Part shown: positions 1-11,730 of the stretch, in pieces
Position numbering within the stretch: the first letter of the stretch is position 1
Layout: every line of letters begins with the position of its first letter
Assembly (NCBI GenBank): GCA_027422505.1
Contig: JAPQWV010001061.1
Coordinates: 62,001 to 126,000 of the forward strand
Origin: Craterostigma plantagineum
Taxonomy: Eukaryota > Streptophyta > Magnoliopsida > Lamiales > Linderniaceae
Length of the DNA: 64,000 nucleotides
Direction of reading: 5' to 3'
The notes under the pieces: generated by a model
Databases searched by the model: none
Told to the model about the DNA's origin: nothing
Seen by the model: only the letters and a program-made list of their open reading frames with translations
Program-made: the position numbers and the translations under genes

Positions 1-335
1 ACAAAAAGCAATCCTTGACGCATATAAGCCTGCTCATAAACCTTCTGCAAGATATAGGTATTTGGTAATAAGTTTCCTTAGGTACATGACATTCGCTGTG
101 ACGATGTATTCTATGCGACAAAAAGCCAAACCTTGATGCTTAGGATATAAGGGCAGTGCATAAAATCAGATAGAAAAATAAGGTGAAAGGGTAGAAATGA
201 AAGGGAACTGGTGAGAAGGGTTGGTCAGAAAAGTCTAGAATTACGGCATGAGAATGTTGAGTGAAATGTTGAGCAACATGTGTAACTGTGAGTTTGATCA
301 TGCTATACTTTTGTGCTTTCGTTTATATGCATTAT
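1..335 (+). mobile_element. 3' non-coding fragment of Athila-like family B element
   Basis: This stretch is clearly similar to 50881-51180, the region upstream of the polypurine tract of the family B element later in the window. Shared blocks include 'gacgatgtattct', 'aaaagccaaaccttgatg' and 'tttgatcatgctat'. The similarity stops near 340, so this is the right-hand edge of an element that lies mostly outside the window. No coding sequence is visible. Confidence 0.75.
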
Positions 336-594
336 TTTTTAGGTCAGCATTGTTAATTTCGTGTGTCTAGTTTTGATATCTCTCATAATTGCATTAGAAC
401 TTCTCGAAGAACAGTTTGCTACGCTTGTCTCAAGTGCTCATCATCGACACCTTATCGGTTATCTTGATTCTACTATGGCTTTTGACTTGGTATTTTCTGT
501 GAATCATGATTCTACTTCCTTCTTACTTTTGTGTGACTCAGTCCTCCATATACTATATTTAGCTCCATGTGTATTTAGACAGCCTTGACTTAGT
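336..594. other. unassigned junction sequence
   Basis: Sequence between the family B fragment and the next retroelement ORF. I see no recognisable domain. A short open frame at 361-588 has no family features and is probably chance. Confidence 0.4.
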
Positions 595-2240
595 TTGGCA
601 TCAACCCTATTAAGTTGTCTAATTAGTTTAAAATCCAACGATCTTTCTATATCCACTCACTCCAAACAAAAAGGAAGGTCAGCAGCATTACAGAGTCCAA
701 ATCAGGCGTCTGAACCGAGCCCTAGTCAAGCACCCGACCCTGACATGCCTCCCTCAACTACATCCAGTGCTTCAACAGATGAGATTATCGACTCTCAAAC
801 CTACAACGACATTCCGACAGAAAGTTTCGATGAGGACTTCACTGTTTCAGGGGGAGACGAAATATCCACAGAATCGGAGTCACTTGTGTCCTCTCCGTCA
901 CCACCGCCCCTGAAGAGGATGAGGAATTCTTCCGTGAGGATGATCTTCTCGTCACTGTGCTCAGTCGGTTGAAACGAAAGGCAGGAAAAAGGCCCATGGA
1001 ATCAGACGCAGGACCTTCTAAAAGGGCTCAAAATGGTGAGTCTTCTCTGTCGGAACGTGACGATGCTGGAGTCAATGCCAGTCCAACATTAGAGACCACA
1101 ATGTCATCAGATGATGAAATCACCTGACAGCGGATTCGGACTGGGATCTCTCTTTTCCCCCTACGAAGTTCTACTCCCAACAAAATGAGGACTTGTGGGA
1201 CTCCTTTAGCCAGCGATCCCTGAACGTTGAACGGCTCGTAGATATGGCAAGCTTTCAGAGGTATGGAGTTCTCCAGTTTCTCGAGTCGCGGCATCTAGCT
1301 AAGTCAGTCCGTTGTTTTGGCGTGTACTGCAACGAGGCAGTAAGAGAGGTATATTCTAATCTTTTTGCTCGGGTGAATGAGTCAAATTCTAGGAAGTACG
1401 AGCGTTTATTTTAGGCGGAAGATTTATGATTTTCTGCGCGTGCTATCAATGAATTTTTGGGAACTCCTGAGGTGGAGTGATTATGACTGTGACTATGATG
1501 AGGTGGCTGTTTTTATCACTGGGGGATGAAGTGAAATGGGAAGGGAATTTTGGCTCTAGGCATCTAACCTCGTTATATGCAGTGTTATTTAAAGTTGGTA
1601 TTTGCAATTGGCTCCCCACGGCTAATGATAGCAGAGTGGCGAGACCAATGGCACAACTCCTCTATGCTCTCGGGAACAATTACCGCTCAATTGGGGCGAA
1701 TTGATCCTTAATCAACTTGCATATCAAGCTGAGAAGAGCGGGAAAGGCCCACTACCCTTCCCTGCCTCATTTGGTCAATGTTGCTTCGAGGAGGATATGA
1801 GCCAACACGAAGAGATGTGATAATCCGCCAGACTCAACCTTTCCCATCCTCAGCGATCATCTCTCGGGTCCAGAAAGGGTCGTTGATCTACCCTGGCAAG
1901 GAGTTCAGGATGTTGACCCGCCTGCTGCTTCAATATCGTCTTCCACATCTCAGTTGGAAACGGCGATAAAGACTTGGATGCTTCCATTGTTGCTCTAATA
2001 GCTCAGAGGGACATTTTAAGGACGCTACTTTCTCCCAAAAAGGGGGGAGATAACGCAGAAGGTGAAGTTGGAGCTGAAGATGCGAGAGGTGAAGCTGGAG
2101 CTGAAGATGCGAGACCAAGTGGAGAAGAGGCAGGACCGAGTGGACGCGGAGGAACTGATCAGACAGGGGGAGTACGAGAAGAAGATGGAGCTGAAGGGGA
2201 AGCGGGGTCGAGCCAAAGCCCGACTTTATAGACTTGTTTG
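595..2240 (+). pseudogene. plant retrotransposon 3' ORF (putative plant transposon protein, Transposase_32-like), degenerate
   Basis: Successive frames read as one protein. A Ser/Pro/acid-rich N-terminus (595-970) is followed at 1190-1480 by a segment with 'NEAVREVYSNLFARV', and at 1560-1720 by 'KVGICNWLPTANDSRVARPM' and 'QLLYALGNNYRSIGAN'. The C-terminal part (1970-2230) is Glu/Gly/Ala-rich with short repeats. Those central blocks are the pattern I know from the putative plant transposon protein family (PF20167), carried as a 3' ORF by some plant LTR retrotransposons. At least three frameshifts and a stop break it. The polypurine tract and LTR directly downstream support a position between pol and the 3' LTR. 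Its function in the family is not established; I infer none. Confidence 0.65.
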
Positions 2241-2490
2241 GTCTTTGTGTATGCGTTGCTTTTGTGTGTTTTTGCACGACTGACTTTGTGGTTTTTTTGC
2301 CTGCGCATGCTTTCTTAATTTTGCAAATGTTTGATCTCGGACCTCCTATAGGCTTGTACTTTAATTAGTATTGCACCTAGTCTATGTCTGTTTACTCTAA
2401 CTTTTTTTAATGTTTTGTGGTTGAGTAGACGTTGCCTTCAGGGGGAGTTTCAGTATGGATAATTTTATGCGATGGTTTTGGGAAGAAAAA

Positions 2491-2504
2491 TAAAAAGGGG
2501 GAGA
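2491..2504 (+). other. polypurine tract
   Basis: Purine run 'aaaaagggggaga' (approximate bounds) directly before the LTR start TGTTAATG. This is the expected plus-strand primer position of an LTR retrotransposon. A similar G-run occurs at 2437-2445. Confidence 0.7.
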
Positions 2505-2505
2505 T

Positions 2506-3231
2506 TGTTAATGTTGACTAGCTCAATGTTGACAATCATGTTGAGACCACATTCCAGTCGACACTGTTGACTGAGAATTGGTCAACCTTCAGTTTCATCT
2601 TTCATGCCCTTATTTAAATTAATTACGTGGTATTTTACTAATATTGTGCAGGTCTTGGATACGGATAGGAAGGGTTCAAAACCGTGTGGAAACAGTGTGG
2701 ATAAGCAGGAGCCAAATTTGGAGTGGTGCATACTAAAAATAGGTAGGGTGGAGCTTAAGACAAGACTAAGTCGTTTGGGGTTATCCAAGTTAACTTCCAA
2801 CGGCCATACTCTACAAAGTGGACGTTGAAAAAGTGGACGTTGTTGAGTCTTTGAGAAGTTGAAGTATTTATACGAGACTTCATTTTCCCGTCAAACTGAC
2901 ACGAGCGAAATTGAGAAAACGTACATCAAGTTTGAGCGAACACGAGAGTTCTTTTATTCTTTTTAGCCTAGTGTTTTAGTGTTTGCAAAAGTCGAAAAAC
3001 TTTGTAGGTTTTTAAGGATCGTAAGATTCAAATTTTCTAGGCTTGGGTACTATCATTCGATAGTTGTTTTTGTAATCCATCGTAATAATTGAATTCGCCA
3101 TGAGGCACGCAGCAAGTTAGAAAACTTGCTGCTCAAAATTTATATCTCGTGTCTTCTGTTTTCGTCACTAAGTTATTACTCTCATCCGCTGTGCGTACTG
3201 TGTGAACTTGAGTGTTGCTCCAACATTACCA
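2506..3231 (+). mobile_element. 3' LTR of the retroelement with the Transposase_32-like ORF
   Basis: Starts TGTTAATGTTGA right after the polypurine tract and ends near 'tccaacattacca', close to the reverse complement of its start. The end could lie a few bases further right (to 3238). About 726 bp. No second LTR is in the window, so no target-site duplication could be checked. A 'gggggagattgtt' junction is common in Ty1/copia elements, but the superfamily is not proven here. Confidence 0.6.
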
Positions 3232-3590
3232 TCAACATCTACGTCACCAGTTTCCTACTTAGTGTTTTTACATCCATATCGGGACCGACTGGCTTCAAAT
3301 CCTTAGTTCTCAATATTAACACCAATATTGATAACAAATGAGGCCAAAAATAATTCAAACGGCGTCGAAAAATGCTTACCTTAACTTGTAGTACCAGTGT
3401 ATAAATATTTGTAGTAATAATATATTGATGGTCACGGTACCATAACATATGCTAGTGTAGTACCCTGCATACTTTCTTGTAGTATCTTTTTCGTACCCCA
3501 TTTTTAATTATTGAAAATAGGTAAATTCTTGTGCAAATAAGGCCTGAGAACTTCCGAAATATATATAAATGTAACATACAGTCGACACTT
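3232..3590. other. no feature recognised
   Basis: AT-rich sequence between an LTR and a microsatellite. I see no coding or repeat structure in it. Confidence 0.4.
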
Positions 3591-3626
<36 letters not shown>

Positions 3627-3642
3627 CCTCCCTCTCTCAGGC
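3590..3642. repeat. (CT)n microsatellite with CCCT tail
   Basis: Near-perfect CT repeat ending in CCCT units. A shorter interrupted CT tract follows at about 3725-3770. Apparent Leu/Ser-rich reading frames here are artefacts of the repeat. Confidence 0.95.
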
Positions 3643-3947
3643 AAATCAAAAATTTCACTTTGAATTTCGGACCTCACTTTCGTGTACCCATCGGACGGCA
3701 GCCGTTTCAGGGGTTCCTTAGGGTCTCTCTCTCTCCCTATCTCTCTCTCTCCTTCTCTCTCTCTCTCGTTCTATGCCTCGTTCTCACGTTCTATCTCGTT
3801 CTCTTGTTCACTGTTAAGTTTGAGAGTGAAAGTGGGAGAGTGGGGGTGTTGACCAATTCAATTGGTTTTGGGTAATATTTTTGTTGACTATGTCCATTAT
3901 GTAGATATTTGATTTAAATGTTCGAAATTGGGAGTCTGAAAGTTATA

Positions 3948-4864
3948 AGAGCATCTCCAATGGAGCTGCAAAATCCAAAAAAAACTAAAAAATTACTCCA
4001 ACCAATTTGAAAAGCCAAACCGAAAATGCGTTAAGTGGTTTCTCTCTCCTCAATATAACTCAAATATGCGATCACTGCAAAAGTATGCGTTTCTACTTTT
4101 AAAATTATTTATAAATCATTTATTTATCTGTAATTACATGAAAGTTCTCTATTCCAACGAATGAACAGAAACTTCAATATTAACAACGATATACGATTTT
4201 CCTTAAACAAAACAGATGAATCACCTGATGTCTTGAAGATCCTGTGTTCCTTGGACTTGGTGGCGTAGCTGTGCTGTGATCTCGGCATAAGTCGCACACC
4301 TATATAGCCAGTTATTCGAGCCTGGGCAGCTGCAAATATTGCAGGAGAAGCCCTTATTACCAGGGTAAGGATACCCAAAGGCTAGCTTGAGTTCGTGGCC
4401 ATAGCTAAAATGCGCCGTCGACAAAGGCACGGCGGCGCACAGTATGTGTAGATCTACGCCGCACGGCTTGCAAGTGTAAGAGAATCTGCTCTTCGTCGGT
4501 GGCTGAGATGAGAGAGGGGAATGATATGCAAAAATGACTGTTAAAGAAACCCTTGGAAGGCATATAAGTCCAAATGTTATTGGGCTATCTGGACAAACAA
4601 CCCAATAAGGTTACCTCTGTTCAAATTTTATATGTAATAATAATTTTAGTTTTAATTTTAATTTTTATGATATAATCTAAAATAATTTATTTGTAGTTAA
4701 TTTATAAAGTTGTAAAATATGTGGGTAGTATTAAAATATATAAAATTGGTATTAGAAGTAAATATTACAAAATAGTCTATTGAGTTTGAGAATGACTTGA
4801 TCGGTTGGAGAAGAATTACTGCATGCGTTTGAGTTTGATAATGCGTTTTCCGATTGGAGATGGT

Positions 4865-4866
<2 letters not shown>
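3948..4866. mobile_element. TIR element (Pack-MITE-like) carrying a DC1 gene fragment
   Basis: Left end AGAGCATCTCCAAT and right end ATTGGAGATGGTCT are inverted copies with about one mismatch, and subterminal sequences ('ctccaacca' against 'ggttggag') also pair. The element is 919 bp. The ends resemble the widespread plant GAGCATCTCCAA type. The flanks are TA-rich (TATA on both sides), so the target duplication cannot be defined and the superfamily is unresolved. The middle (about 4220-4560) is more GC-rich and coding-like than the AT-rich arms, which fits capture of host sequence. Confidence 0.65.
4221..4530 (-). pseudogene. DC1 (cysteine/histidine-rich C1-like) domain gene fragment
   Basis: Read on the minus strand the frame is open for about 100 codons before a TGA. 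It begins with the pattern FSYTC-x2-C-x4-H-x2-C, the C-terminal half of one DC1 repeat. It continues 'HFSYGHELKL', then FSC-x2-C and WLYRC, which is most of a second repeat. In known DC1 proteins these Cys and His residues bind zinc. Here the second repeat has Tyr (CATY) where the next Cys is expected and lacks its final His/Cys, so it is decayed. 'atcag|gtgatt' at the end could be an old 5' splice site. It lies entirely inside the TIR element. No promoter is evident. Confidence 0.7.

Positions 4867-4902
<36 letters not shown>
4867..4902. repeat. (TA)n microsatellite
   Basis: About 36 bp of alternating TA immediately beyond the right end of the TIR element. Confidence 0.95.
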
Positions 4903-4907
<5 letters not shown>

Positions 4908-5262
4908 TATATAGTTTGGGCCGTTATTTCAATTTTTGTGGCCCAATTCATATAGTATAGAGAGGCCCAAAATTTATTACATATAAATATAAATTAAATA
5001 TTTATTTTACGTTTTTAAGGCCCAAAGTTACTAATTATTAGATATGAGCCATAAAATATTAACTATTAATTCAATTAAAGTAAAACCATAAATGGATGCC
5101 CCAAAATTTTCGATCGCTATGCAAGAGGCTTGGTTGCGTAGGCCCAAACATGGCCCTGTATATAGTATCCATTGCACAAGGTCCAAATCCGGCAATGTAT
5201 ATTGTATTTTATTTATATGACAGAAAAATGAAAAAATACAGGTTGATTGTTGAATCCACAAA

Positions 5263-5263
<1 letters not shown>
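4903..5263. other. no feature recognised
   Basis: AT-rich intergenic DNA, with no coding or structural signal that I can support. Confidence 0.4.
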
Positions 5264-5339
<76 letters not shown>

Positions 5340-5346
5340 CCTCCCT
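5264..5346. repeat. (CT)n microsatellite with CCCT tail
   Basis: About 70 bp of uninterrupted CT followed by CCCT units, with the same architecture as the tract at 3590. Confidence 0.97.
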
Positions 5347-5589
5347 CCTCATGCGTGTGTTTTCTTCCTTGCACCTTTATTTGTTCTTTCTACTCCTGTA
5401 TATTTTCTCCCTTACGGCGTTATTTGGCCGTTGATGTAAAAGTTCATACTTTTTAGACAGCAACAATACGTATAAATCCCGATTGCATTTTCTTTCTTAA
5501 TTTGAAAGTGCCTCAACCGCCAGAGGTTGGATTGGCCAGACGATTCAAACTAGGTCAGAAAGTGGAGGTTCGATTCAAACTAGGCCACT

Positions 5590-6501
5590 ATATAATTCGA
5601 CTGATTAGGGACCTGCTTCGAAGGTATTAGTTGAGGTGGTTCATCTACGGACCCTTCCTCCTCAGGAGGAGGAACCCGCCGGCGCTGTCAAGTTCAAATT
5701 GATGGATGAGGTGGAGGCATATTCCAGCGATGGCTGGTGAGAGGGCTTTATTATTGGTCTTGATGAATAAGATGACGCTTACAAGTTTTCTTCGAATGCT
5801 CGAGGGAGCAAGTTGTGTTCAAATCTTCCCAAATTAGGTTACACCGTGGATTGTGGCTTTGATTGAATCCCACCAGTACAGTACGACTGTGTTTATATGT
5901 TTTCTTGATTTCGATAAAATTTGTCGCCGAGATTGATGAATAGGTAGGTCGATGGTTGCTAATAAAATCCCTTTTTGTTTGATGACCTGTATACATATAT
6001 GATCGGTTGTTGGTTTCGGTTGTGTACAGAAACTTTCGAGGAAATAGCCTTGGGCATCTTGTTCGTATGATGAGATTTCGAGGTCCGCCAATTGAGGCCT
6101 CGACTGCCAAAGGTTCGACTGGCCAACCAATTCAAGTTATGACAAAAAGTGGAAGCACTTTGCTATACTGGTTGATGGTGGAAGGGTTGATAGCCAAAAT
6201 ACCTAACGAAGAAAATACGAAGTATACGGTCAAGATTCCAAATTATGATGAATCCATATACGTGGGCAGCTCTCACTTGCGGATTCAACAAGATTGGATC
6301 AACAGAGAGTGGTCTATTTCATTTTAGGTAATAGTTCAATTGTTGTCTACGAGCTGAAACTTTTTAACACGAGGTTATTAACTACATTTGCTTATTCTAG
6401 TATTACATCACATCCATGTATCTGTTGAGCTGAGACGAGTTTAGGGATCATTTTACTGACTAACAACTATGATTGTCTTTGTTGATTGCGGAATATATGA
6501 A
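5590..6501 (+). pseudogene. Agenet-domain gene fragment, left arm of an inverted duplication
   Basis: The first part (5690-5860) reads FKLMDEVEAYSSDGW-stop-EGFIIG, the Agenet (plant Tudor-like) pattern in which 'DEVDA..dGWW.G.I' begins a repeat. After an intron-like gap ending 'tgtgtacag', the second part (6030-6327) ends 'SHLRIQQDWINREW', matching the 'LR..qDW.dgkW' end of an Agenet domain. In known Agenet proteins the domain reads chromatin or binds RNA. Stops at the second Trp position and after LDE, plus frame changes, make it non-functional. The sequence is mirrored by 6514-7430. Confidence 0.7.
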
Positions 6502-6513
6502 ATGAGACTCGCA
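6502..6513. other. centre of the Agenet inverted repeat
   Basis: A 12-base spacer between arm ends 'ggaatatatgaa' and 'ttcatatatacgg'. The arms extend about 0.9 kb on each side. Confidence 0.75.
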
Positions 6514-7430
6514 ATTCATATATACGGCAACCAACAAAGACAATCATAATGGTCAGTCAGTCATACGATCCTTGAACGCATCTCAGCTCAACAACCATTA
6601 CATGGGGAACCAGCAAATGCAATGAAACACCTCCGTGTTAATAAGTTTCAGCTAGTAAATAGCAGTAGATCTATACCTAAGATGAAATAGATTACTCTCC
6701 GTTGATCCAGTCTTGTTGAATTCGCAAGTGAGAGTTGCCCACATCTATGAATTCATCGTAACTTGGAAACTTGACCCTATACTTCCCATTTTCTTCTTAA
6801 GGTATGTTTGCTCTCAACCCTTCTATCCAGCAACAAGTAAAATGTAAGTGCTTCGACTTTATGTCCTATTGAATTGGCTGGCCAGTCGAAACTTTGGCGG
6901 CTGAGGCTCAAATTGCTGTTGTTGAAATCTCACATGTGATAATCTTCCACAGCTTCTTCAACAAGCTGTCTAAGGCTACTCGCCAGTAGTTTCTGTGCAC
7001 GACCAAAACCAACAACAATCACATACGTATAGGGACTATCAAAAAATAAGAAAGGGATTTTATTACCAACCATCGATCTACCCATTCACCAATCTTGACA
7101 ACAAATCTATCGACAAGAAAACATTAGAGTGATTAGAGTCGTACCGTAGCCAATGGCGGTATCCAATCGAAGCCCACAATCCATTCACGGTGTACCCTAA
7201 TTTAGGAAGAGCTGAACACGAATTGCTCCCTCGAGCATTTGAAGAAAACTGTGTAAGCATCACCTTCTTCATCATGACCGGTAATAAAGCCCTTCCAACA
7301 ACCATCGCTGAAAAATGCGTCCACCTCATCCCTCAATTTGAACAGAGGAACCAGCCAGTGCCAAACCAATTCGACCAACTCATCGTGGATGGCTAAGGAA
7401 TTGTACTCAAGTAATACCTTTGAAATAGGT
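6514..7430 (-). pseudogene. Agenet-domain gene fragment, right arm of an inverted duplication
   Basis: On the minus strand this copy keeps 'LFKLRDEVDAFFSDGCWKG' followed by FITG, then (after a frame change) 'KLGYTVNGLW', a spliced-looking gap ending 'cgtgcacag', and the terminal 'SHLRIQQDWINGE' block followed by a stop. It has the same exon order as the left arm, in opposite orientation, and the two run tail to tail. It differs from the left arm by many substitutions and small indels, so the duplication is old. The DEVDA motif is better preserved here, but frameshifts still prevent a full protein. Confidence 0.7.
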
Positions 7431-7520
7431 CTTTTCGCCTCACGACTAATGGCACCATGTACCACGCACGGCAAAATCCTCCATCTCCATTGTACACTTA
7501 AATTTGATCTCGTATCTTAA

Positions 7521-8819
7521 AGAAATCAATGGTATTAGCAGTATCAGTGGGTAGACGACTGGCAATTCTTGATGAAATTCCTCAATTCTTTCCACTATGT
7601 GTTAATGTTAGCGGGATTAGCTGGAGATAGATATATGGGCTTCATAATCGTTAGGATTTCAGGAAGGATTTTAAATTTTCTTGCGCGTGTATGTGTATAG
7701 CGTAGACGACAAGTTTTTTTTCTTTTCTTTCTTTTTTTATATATAAAAACTATGTTCTATTTGGTTATTAACAAGATGGTGCGTTAAATTGGTGAATTGC
7801 ATAATTGCCCCAACTAATATTAATTTATGATGGGTAAGATTTGATATTTTATCATTTATGTTGGTAAATGTGAAAAGAAGAAACGATATGGAGGAGAAAG
7901 AAAGAATGATAATGGTTCAATGTCTTATATTCTTCGTTAGAAGAATTACAACATACCTCTTTCTAGAAAAAGAAGTACTTCAACTTTGCATTGAGAAAAG
8001 GTTTGAAATATTTTTTTTACTCACGATATTATCATGACTCCAAAATTAAGAGAATTTAGAGATAAATACCCAATCAACTTTTAGTATTATAATTCAAAAA
8101 TCCTAAATTCAAATGAAGAATTCGAGAGAAAAATTAATCGATTGGATTTCCATTTTAGTGGTATGTGGAGTTATTTGTAGCAAAATTTATTCAAATGGAG
8201 TGTGACAGAAAAAAAAATCGGGTCTTCCATACTTATTTAATTTTTTTCTCTGACTAAGTACGATTAACAATCGTATCGAGGTGGTCCGACAATGCTAAGT
8301 TGCTCAGCCGACTAACTTTTAAAATTACCCTGACGAGTTTGTTTTACGCTTATCAGTAAAATAAATATGTTAGATAGCTTTTCCCAAAAATGTTTCGAGC
8401 GTATTGATTTTAATGAAGAAATACGGTGGATGCATACTGCAAAGGGGTATGCTTCAAGGCCGCGTCGCTGTGTTGTCCAAGAAGAAGACTCAACTATACT
8501 CGTAATGTCGGGAAGTTATTTGAATTTGCCCCCCAAACTTTGCGCCAATACCATTATGGAATTAGAAAATGCCATTGATTAGTTATTTGTTATTTGACTG
8601 AGACAAGAAAGATAGTGGTAATAAATTGACGTGAATTTTCCTTTTTTATACAACTCAATCAATAATTATATGTTATAACACTATCAAATTACACATCATA
8701 TTCCACATACAAATTCAAGATTACATCATACACATTTTACAACGCGCCCAACCCAAACGCACAAGATTGTATATATTGTACTAAAAACATCCATTACTTC
8801 ATCTCACCTCCTTCGCTTC
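7521..8819. other. no feature recognised
   Basis: AT-rich non-coding DNA. A 71-codon frame at 8367-8582 has no family signature and I do not call it a gene. Confidence 0.4.
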
Positions 8820-8821
8820 AC

Positions 8822-9010
8822 GCAATAAGAGGAACTTACGAAATAGCTCTTCGAGCTTCCTCATCTCGTTCCCAGGCAAGGCGACGAGCACGTTCACCCC
8901 GTTATTCCCGACAACCCTGCCGATGTCGGGAAAGAGCAAGATAATGTCCTTCCACAGTAAACAATGGGACAATATCGGCAGGTGGAACTACTGCCGCCGG
9001 CCTTATATGT
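8822..9010 (-). other. short GC-richer open frame, unrecognised
   Basis: On the minus strand a frame of about 60 codons ends at a TGA near 8822 and contains 'GNNGVNVLVALPGNEMRKLE' followed by a Leu/Glu/Lys-rich tail that looks helical. Composition differs from the AT-rich surroundings. I do not recognise a family. It could be a decayed exon or transposon coding remnant. Confidence 0.25.
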
Positions 9011-9605
9011 CCGGTCTCGAAGTCCCCGGAGACTATGATAGTACGCGAGCTCGATTGGGTTGTAATCATAGGCTTCATACTTGACCTATTCGGGTGGAGG
9101 AGACTGATATTTTGAATATCGATGGCATATAAATTTAAATGTGCTTTTGAATGGTAGCACTATATTTGGGTTAAACCATTTACTCAGCCCAAGAAACCTG
9201 TTTATCTATCTATCTAATTCAAAAATATGGACTTCTCTTTTTCAAAACCTCATTAATTTCAGGGTCTGTCTTGCGTTCTATGATGTGCAAAAATATAAGG
9301 GGCTTTTAAGAATCAGCTCCTCTCTAAGTTTCAAAATATGAATCAGCCCCTGTCAGTATAAACTCAGTTTTAAGAACCCAATATCTTTTAATTTTAGAGA
9401 AAAGGACCAACTACTTGATCTGACCAAAATACCCCTATAAGTTGTATAATAAGTGGTATCCAGAACCAATTTTCTGTTATCAACGTTACCATATTATTAA
9501 GTAAATAAAATATTCTTTTGACGATCAAAAAAACTCGCAGATCTTTCGAGCGATCATCGGAAACGAAACGGAATCTATCCCCGAGGGTTTTATTTTGATA
9601 TTTAG

Positions 9606-10690
9606 GTCTCGAAATGTTTGATTTTACAGGCATATTTTTCGAACTCTTTTGACGCAAACAAATAAAAACTCGATGAAATCGAATCTCGATTCCGTCGAAA
9701 TTGAAGATATTTTGTACAAATTGGAGAGACCCATAACCGAAACAAATCTTTGAAACACAGTATTGGCTCTATTGTTCATCGCTCGTGGTTAGCCGAAATT
9801 TAAAATCGTCGTATTGTTGGCTAAAAATCTGTTCCCGAAATGTGGTATGGATCGTCATGCATCTGTCACCCTGAAACAGTTAACTGGTATTTGTGAGCTG
9901 GCATATGGTATATATACTGATTTAAAGGTATCTTTAAGCTGGATTTGGTACCGTATGTCAATTATATGGTATCATTACAACAGTAAAAATTCGATCAAAA
10001 CAATCGATCGTATATATTATTTCCATATGCACGAACACACGTCCTGCACCAAAGCAAGGGGTGTGTCCTAGATGGTTTATCATGTTATTCATGTCTCAAA
10101 TGTTCGATTTTTACTAAATTTTCGAATTCTTTTGAAGTAAATAATTAAAATACGGTGAAAATCAAATCCTGATTCCGTCGAAATTGAAGATATTTTGTAC
10201 AAATTCGAGACACCCATATCCTGAATAAATCGCTGAAGCACAATACTGGCTCTATCGTTCGTCGCTCATGGTTTGCCGAAATTTAAAATCGCTGGATTGT
10301 TGCTAAACAACTGTTCCCAAAATGTGGTATGGATTGTCAGGCATCAGTCACCGTAATAAAGTTAACTGGTATTGGTAAGCTGATATATGGTATATATACT
10401 GATTAAAAGGTTCGAGTAAGCTGGATTTATTTCCATCTGTACGACCTGCACCAAACCAAGTTGGGTGTGTCCTAGATGGTTTATCATGTTATTCAGGTCT
10501 CGAATGTTCGATTTTACGGGTAAATTTCTCGAATTCTTTTGACGTAAATAATTAAAACACGGTGAAAATCGAATCCCGATTCGATCGAAATTGAAGATAT
10601 TTCGCACAAATTCGAGAGACTCATATCCTGACAAGTCGTTGAAGCACAATACTGCCCTATTGTTCGTCGCTCATGGTTGCCAAAATCTAA
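9606..10690. repeat. three-copy tandem repeat inside the Mutator-like element
   Basis: Diverged copies begin near 9606, 10093 and 10497. Each carries 'gtctcgaaatgttcgatttt' (variants), 'ccgtcgaaattgaagatatt', and 'cgtcgctcatggtt'. Period is about 400-490 bp. Confidence 0.8.
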
Positions 10691-10782
10691 ATACATTCAC
10701 CGGATTCGCCTAATTTTCCGAAATAAGAAAGTGGTACCAGTAAGTTATTAATTGTTATTCTCTGTGTAACTGTGTTGTCCAC

Positions 10783-10852
10783 TTTAGGCGAGATTTCAAT
10801 AATTTAGGCGGGATCTCAATAATTTAGGCGGGAATTGCAATCCGAATGTTCT
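10783..10852. repeat. short tandem repeat, about 21-bp unit
   Basis: Three consecutive copies of a unit 'tttaggcgggatctcaataa' with small changes. Confidence 0.8.
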
Positions 10853-10982
10853 ATATTGTCAAGGGATATTACCACATTACCACATAATAACGAATCTTCG
10901 ATATAAAAGAACAATACAAATCCAATTTTCAACACTATTGTATATATTGATACTGCATAATAGGTTTTTCATACCACACTAC

Positions 10983-11730
10983 TAATATCATTAATTTCAC
11001 TCACAAATCCATTTTTCTTCGATTTTTTAGGGTTTGAGGTCTCGAATTTTGAGTTTATGGTCTATTAAATGTTGTTCGTGCTTTAATGTTGAACTTTGAA
11101 TACGTTGTGGTGGAATTCATAACGTTATTTCTCATCAAAAGATACTAGTATATTTTGTGAAAGAAGAGCTATGTGTTTACATGATTTTTGACCTCAACTT
11201 TCACATATTGATATCAACATTCGCATAACATGTCTTTAAGGGAATTTGGTTTGTTAACTTAGTAAACCACATACTTACATGAACATAAATCTTATACATT
11301 TGGGAAAAGTGAATTTACGAACAAAATAAGTCTAATTAATGATGTTATACTGAAAAGCGTATTATGTGGTTATGTACCAAACAATGTGTCATAAATTCGG
11401 TTGGTATTGTTTCTTTATATCAGACATCTGGTATGATTTGCAGATAATGTGGTAATATTCTAAAACATTTCATTAATTACGCTCACAAATCCATTTTTCT
11501 TCGATTATTTAGTTTGAGGTCTCGAATTTTGAGTTTATGGTCTATTAATGTTGTTCGTGCTTTAATGTTGAACTTTGAATACGTTTGGGATGGAATTCAT
11601 AACGTTATGTCTCATGAAAAGAGATACTAGTATATTTGTGAAAGAAGAACTATGTGTTACATGACTTTTGATCTCAACTTTCACATATTGATATCAACAT
11701 TCGCAAAACGTGTCTTTTAATGAAATTTTG
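10983..11730. repeat. two-copy tandem repeat inside the Mutator-like element
   Basis: Copy one near 10985-11240 and copy two near 11462-11720 share long near-identical blocks such as 'ctcacaaatccatttttctt' and 'tgttcgtgctttaatgttga'. They are better conserved than the three-copy set. Confidence 0.85.

Noticed and set aside
1028..1294. Minus-strand 88-codon frame
   Set aside because: Shadow of the plus-strand plant-transposon-protein ORF.
5096..5456. Leu/Ser-rich open frames over 100 codons
   Set aside because: They are read through the (CT)n tract; composition alone explains them.
8367..8582. 71-codon open frame
   Set aside because: No domain, no splice context and no codon bias distinct from surroundings.
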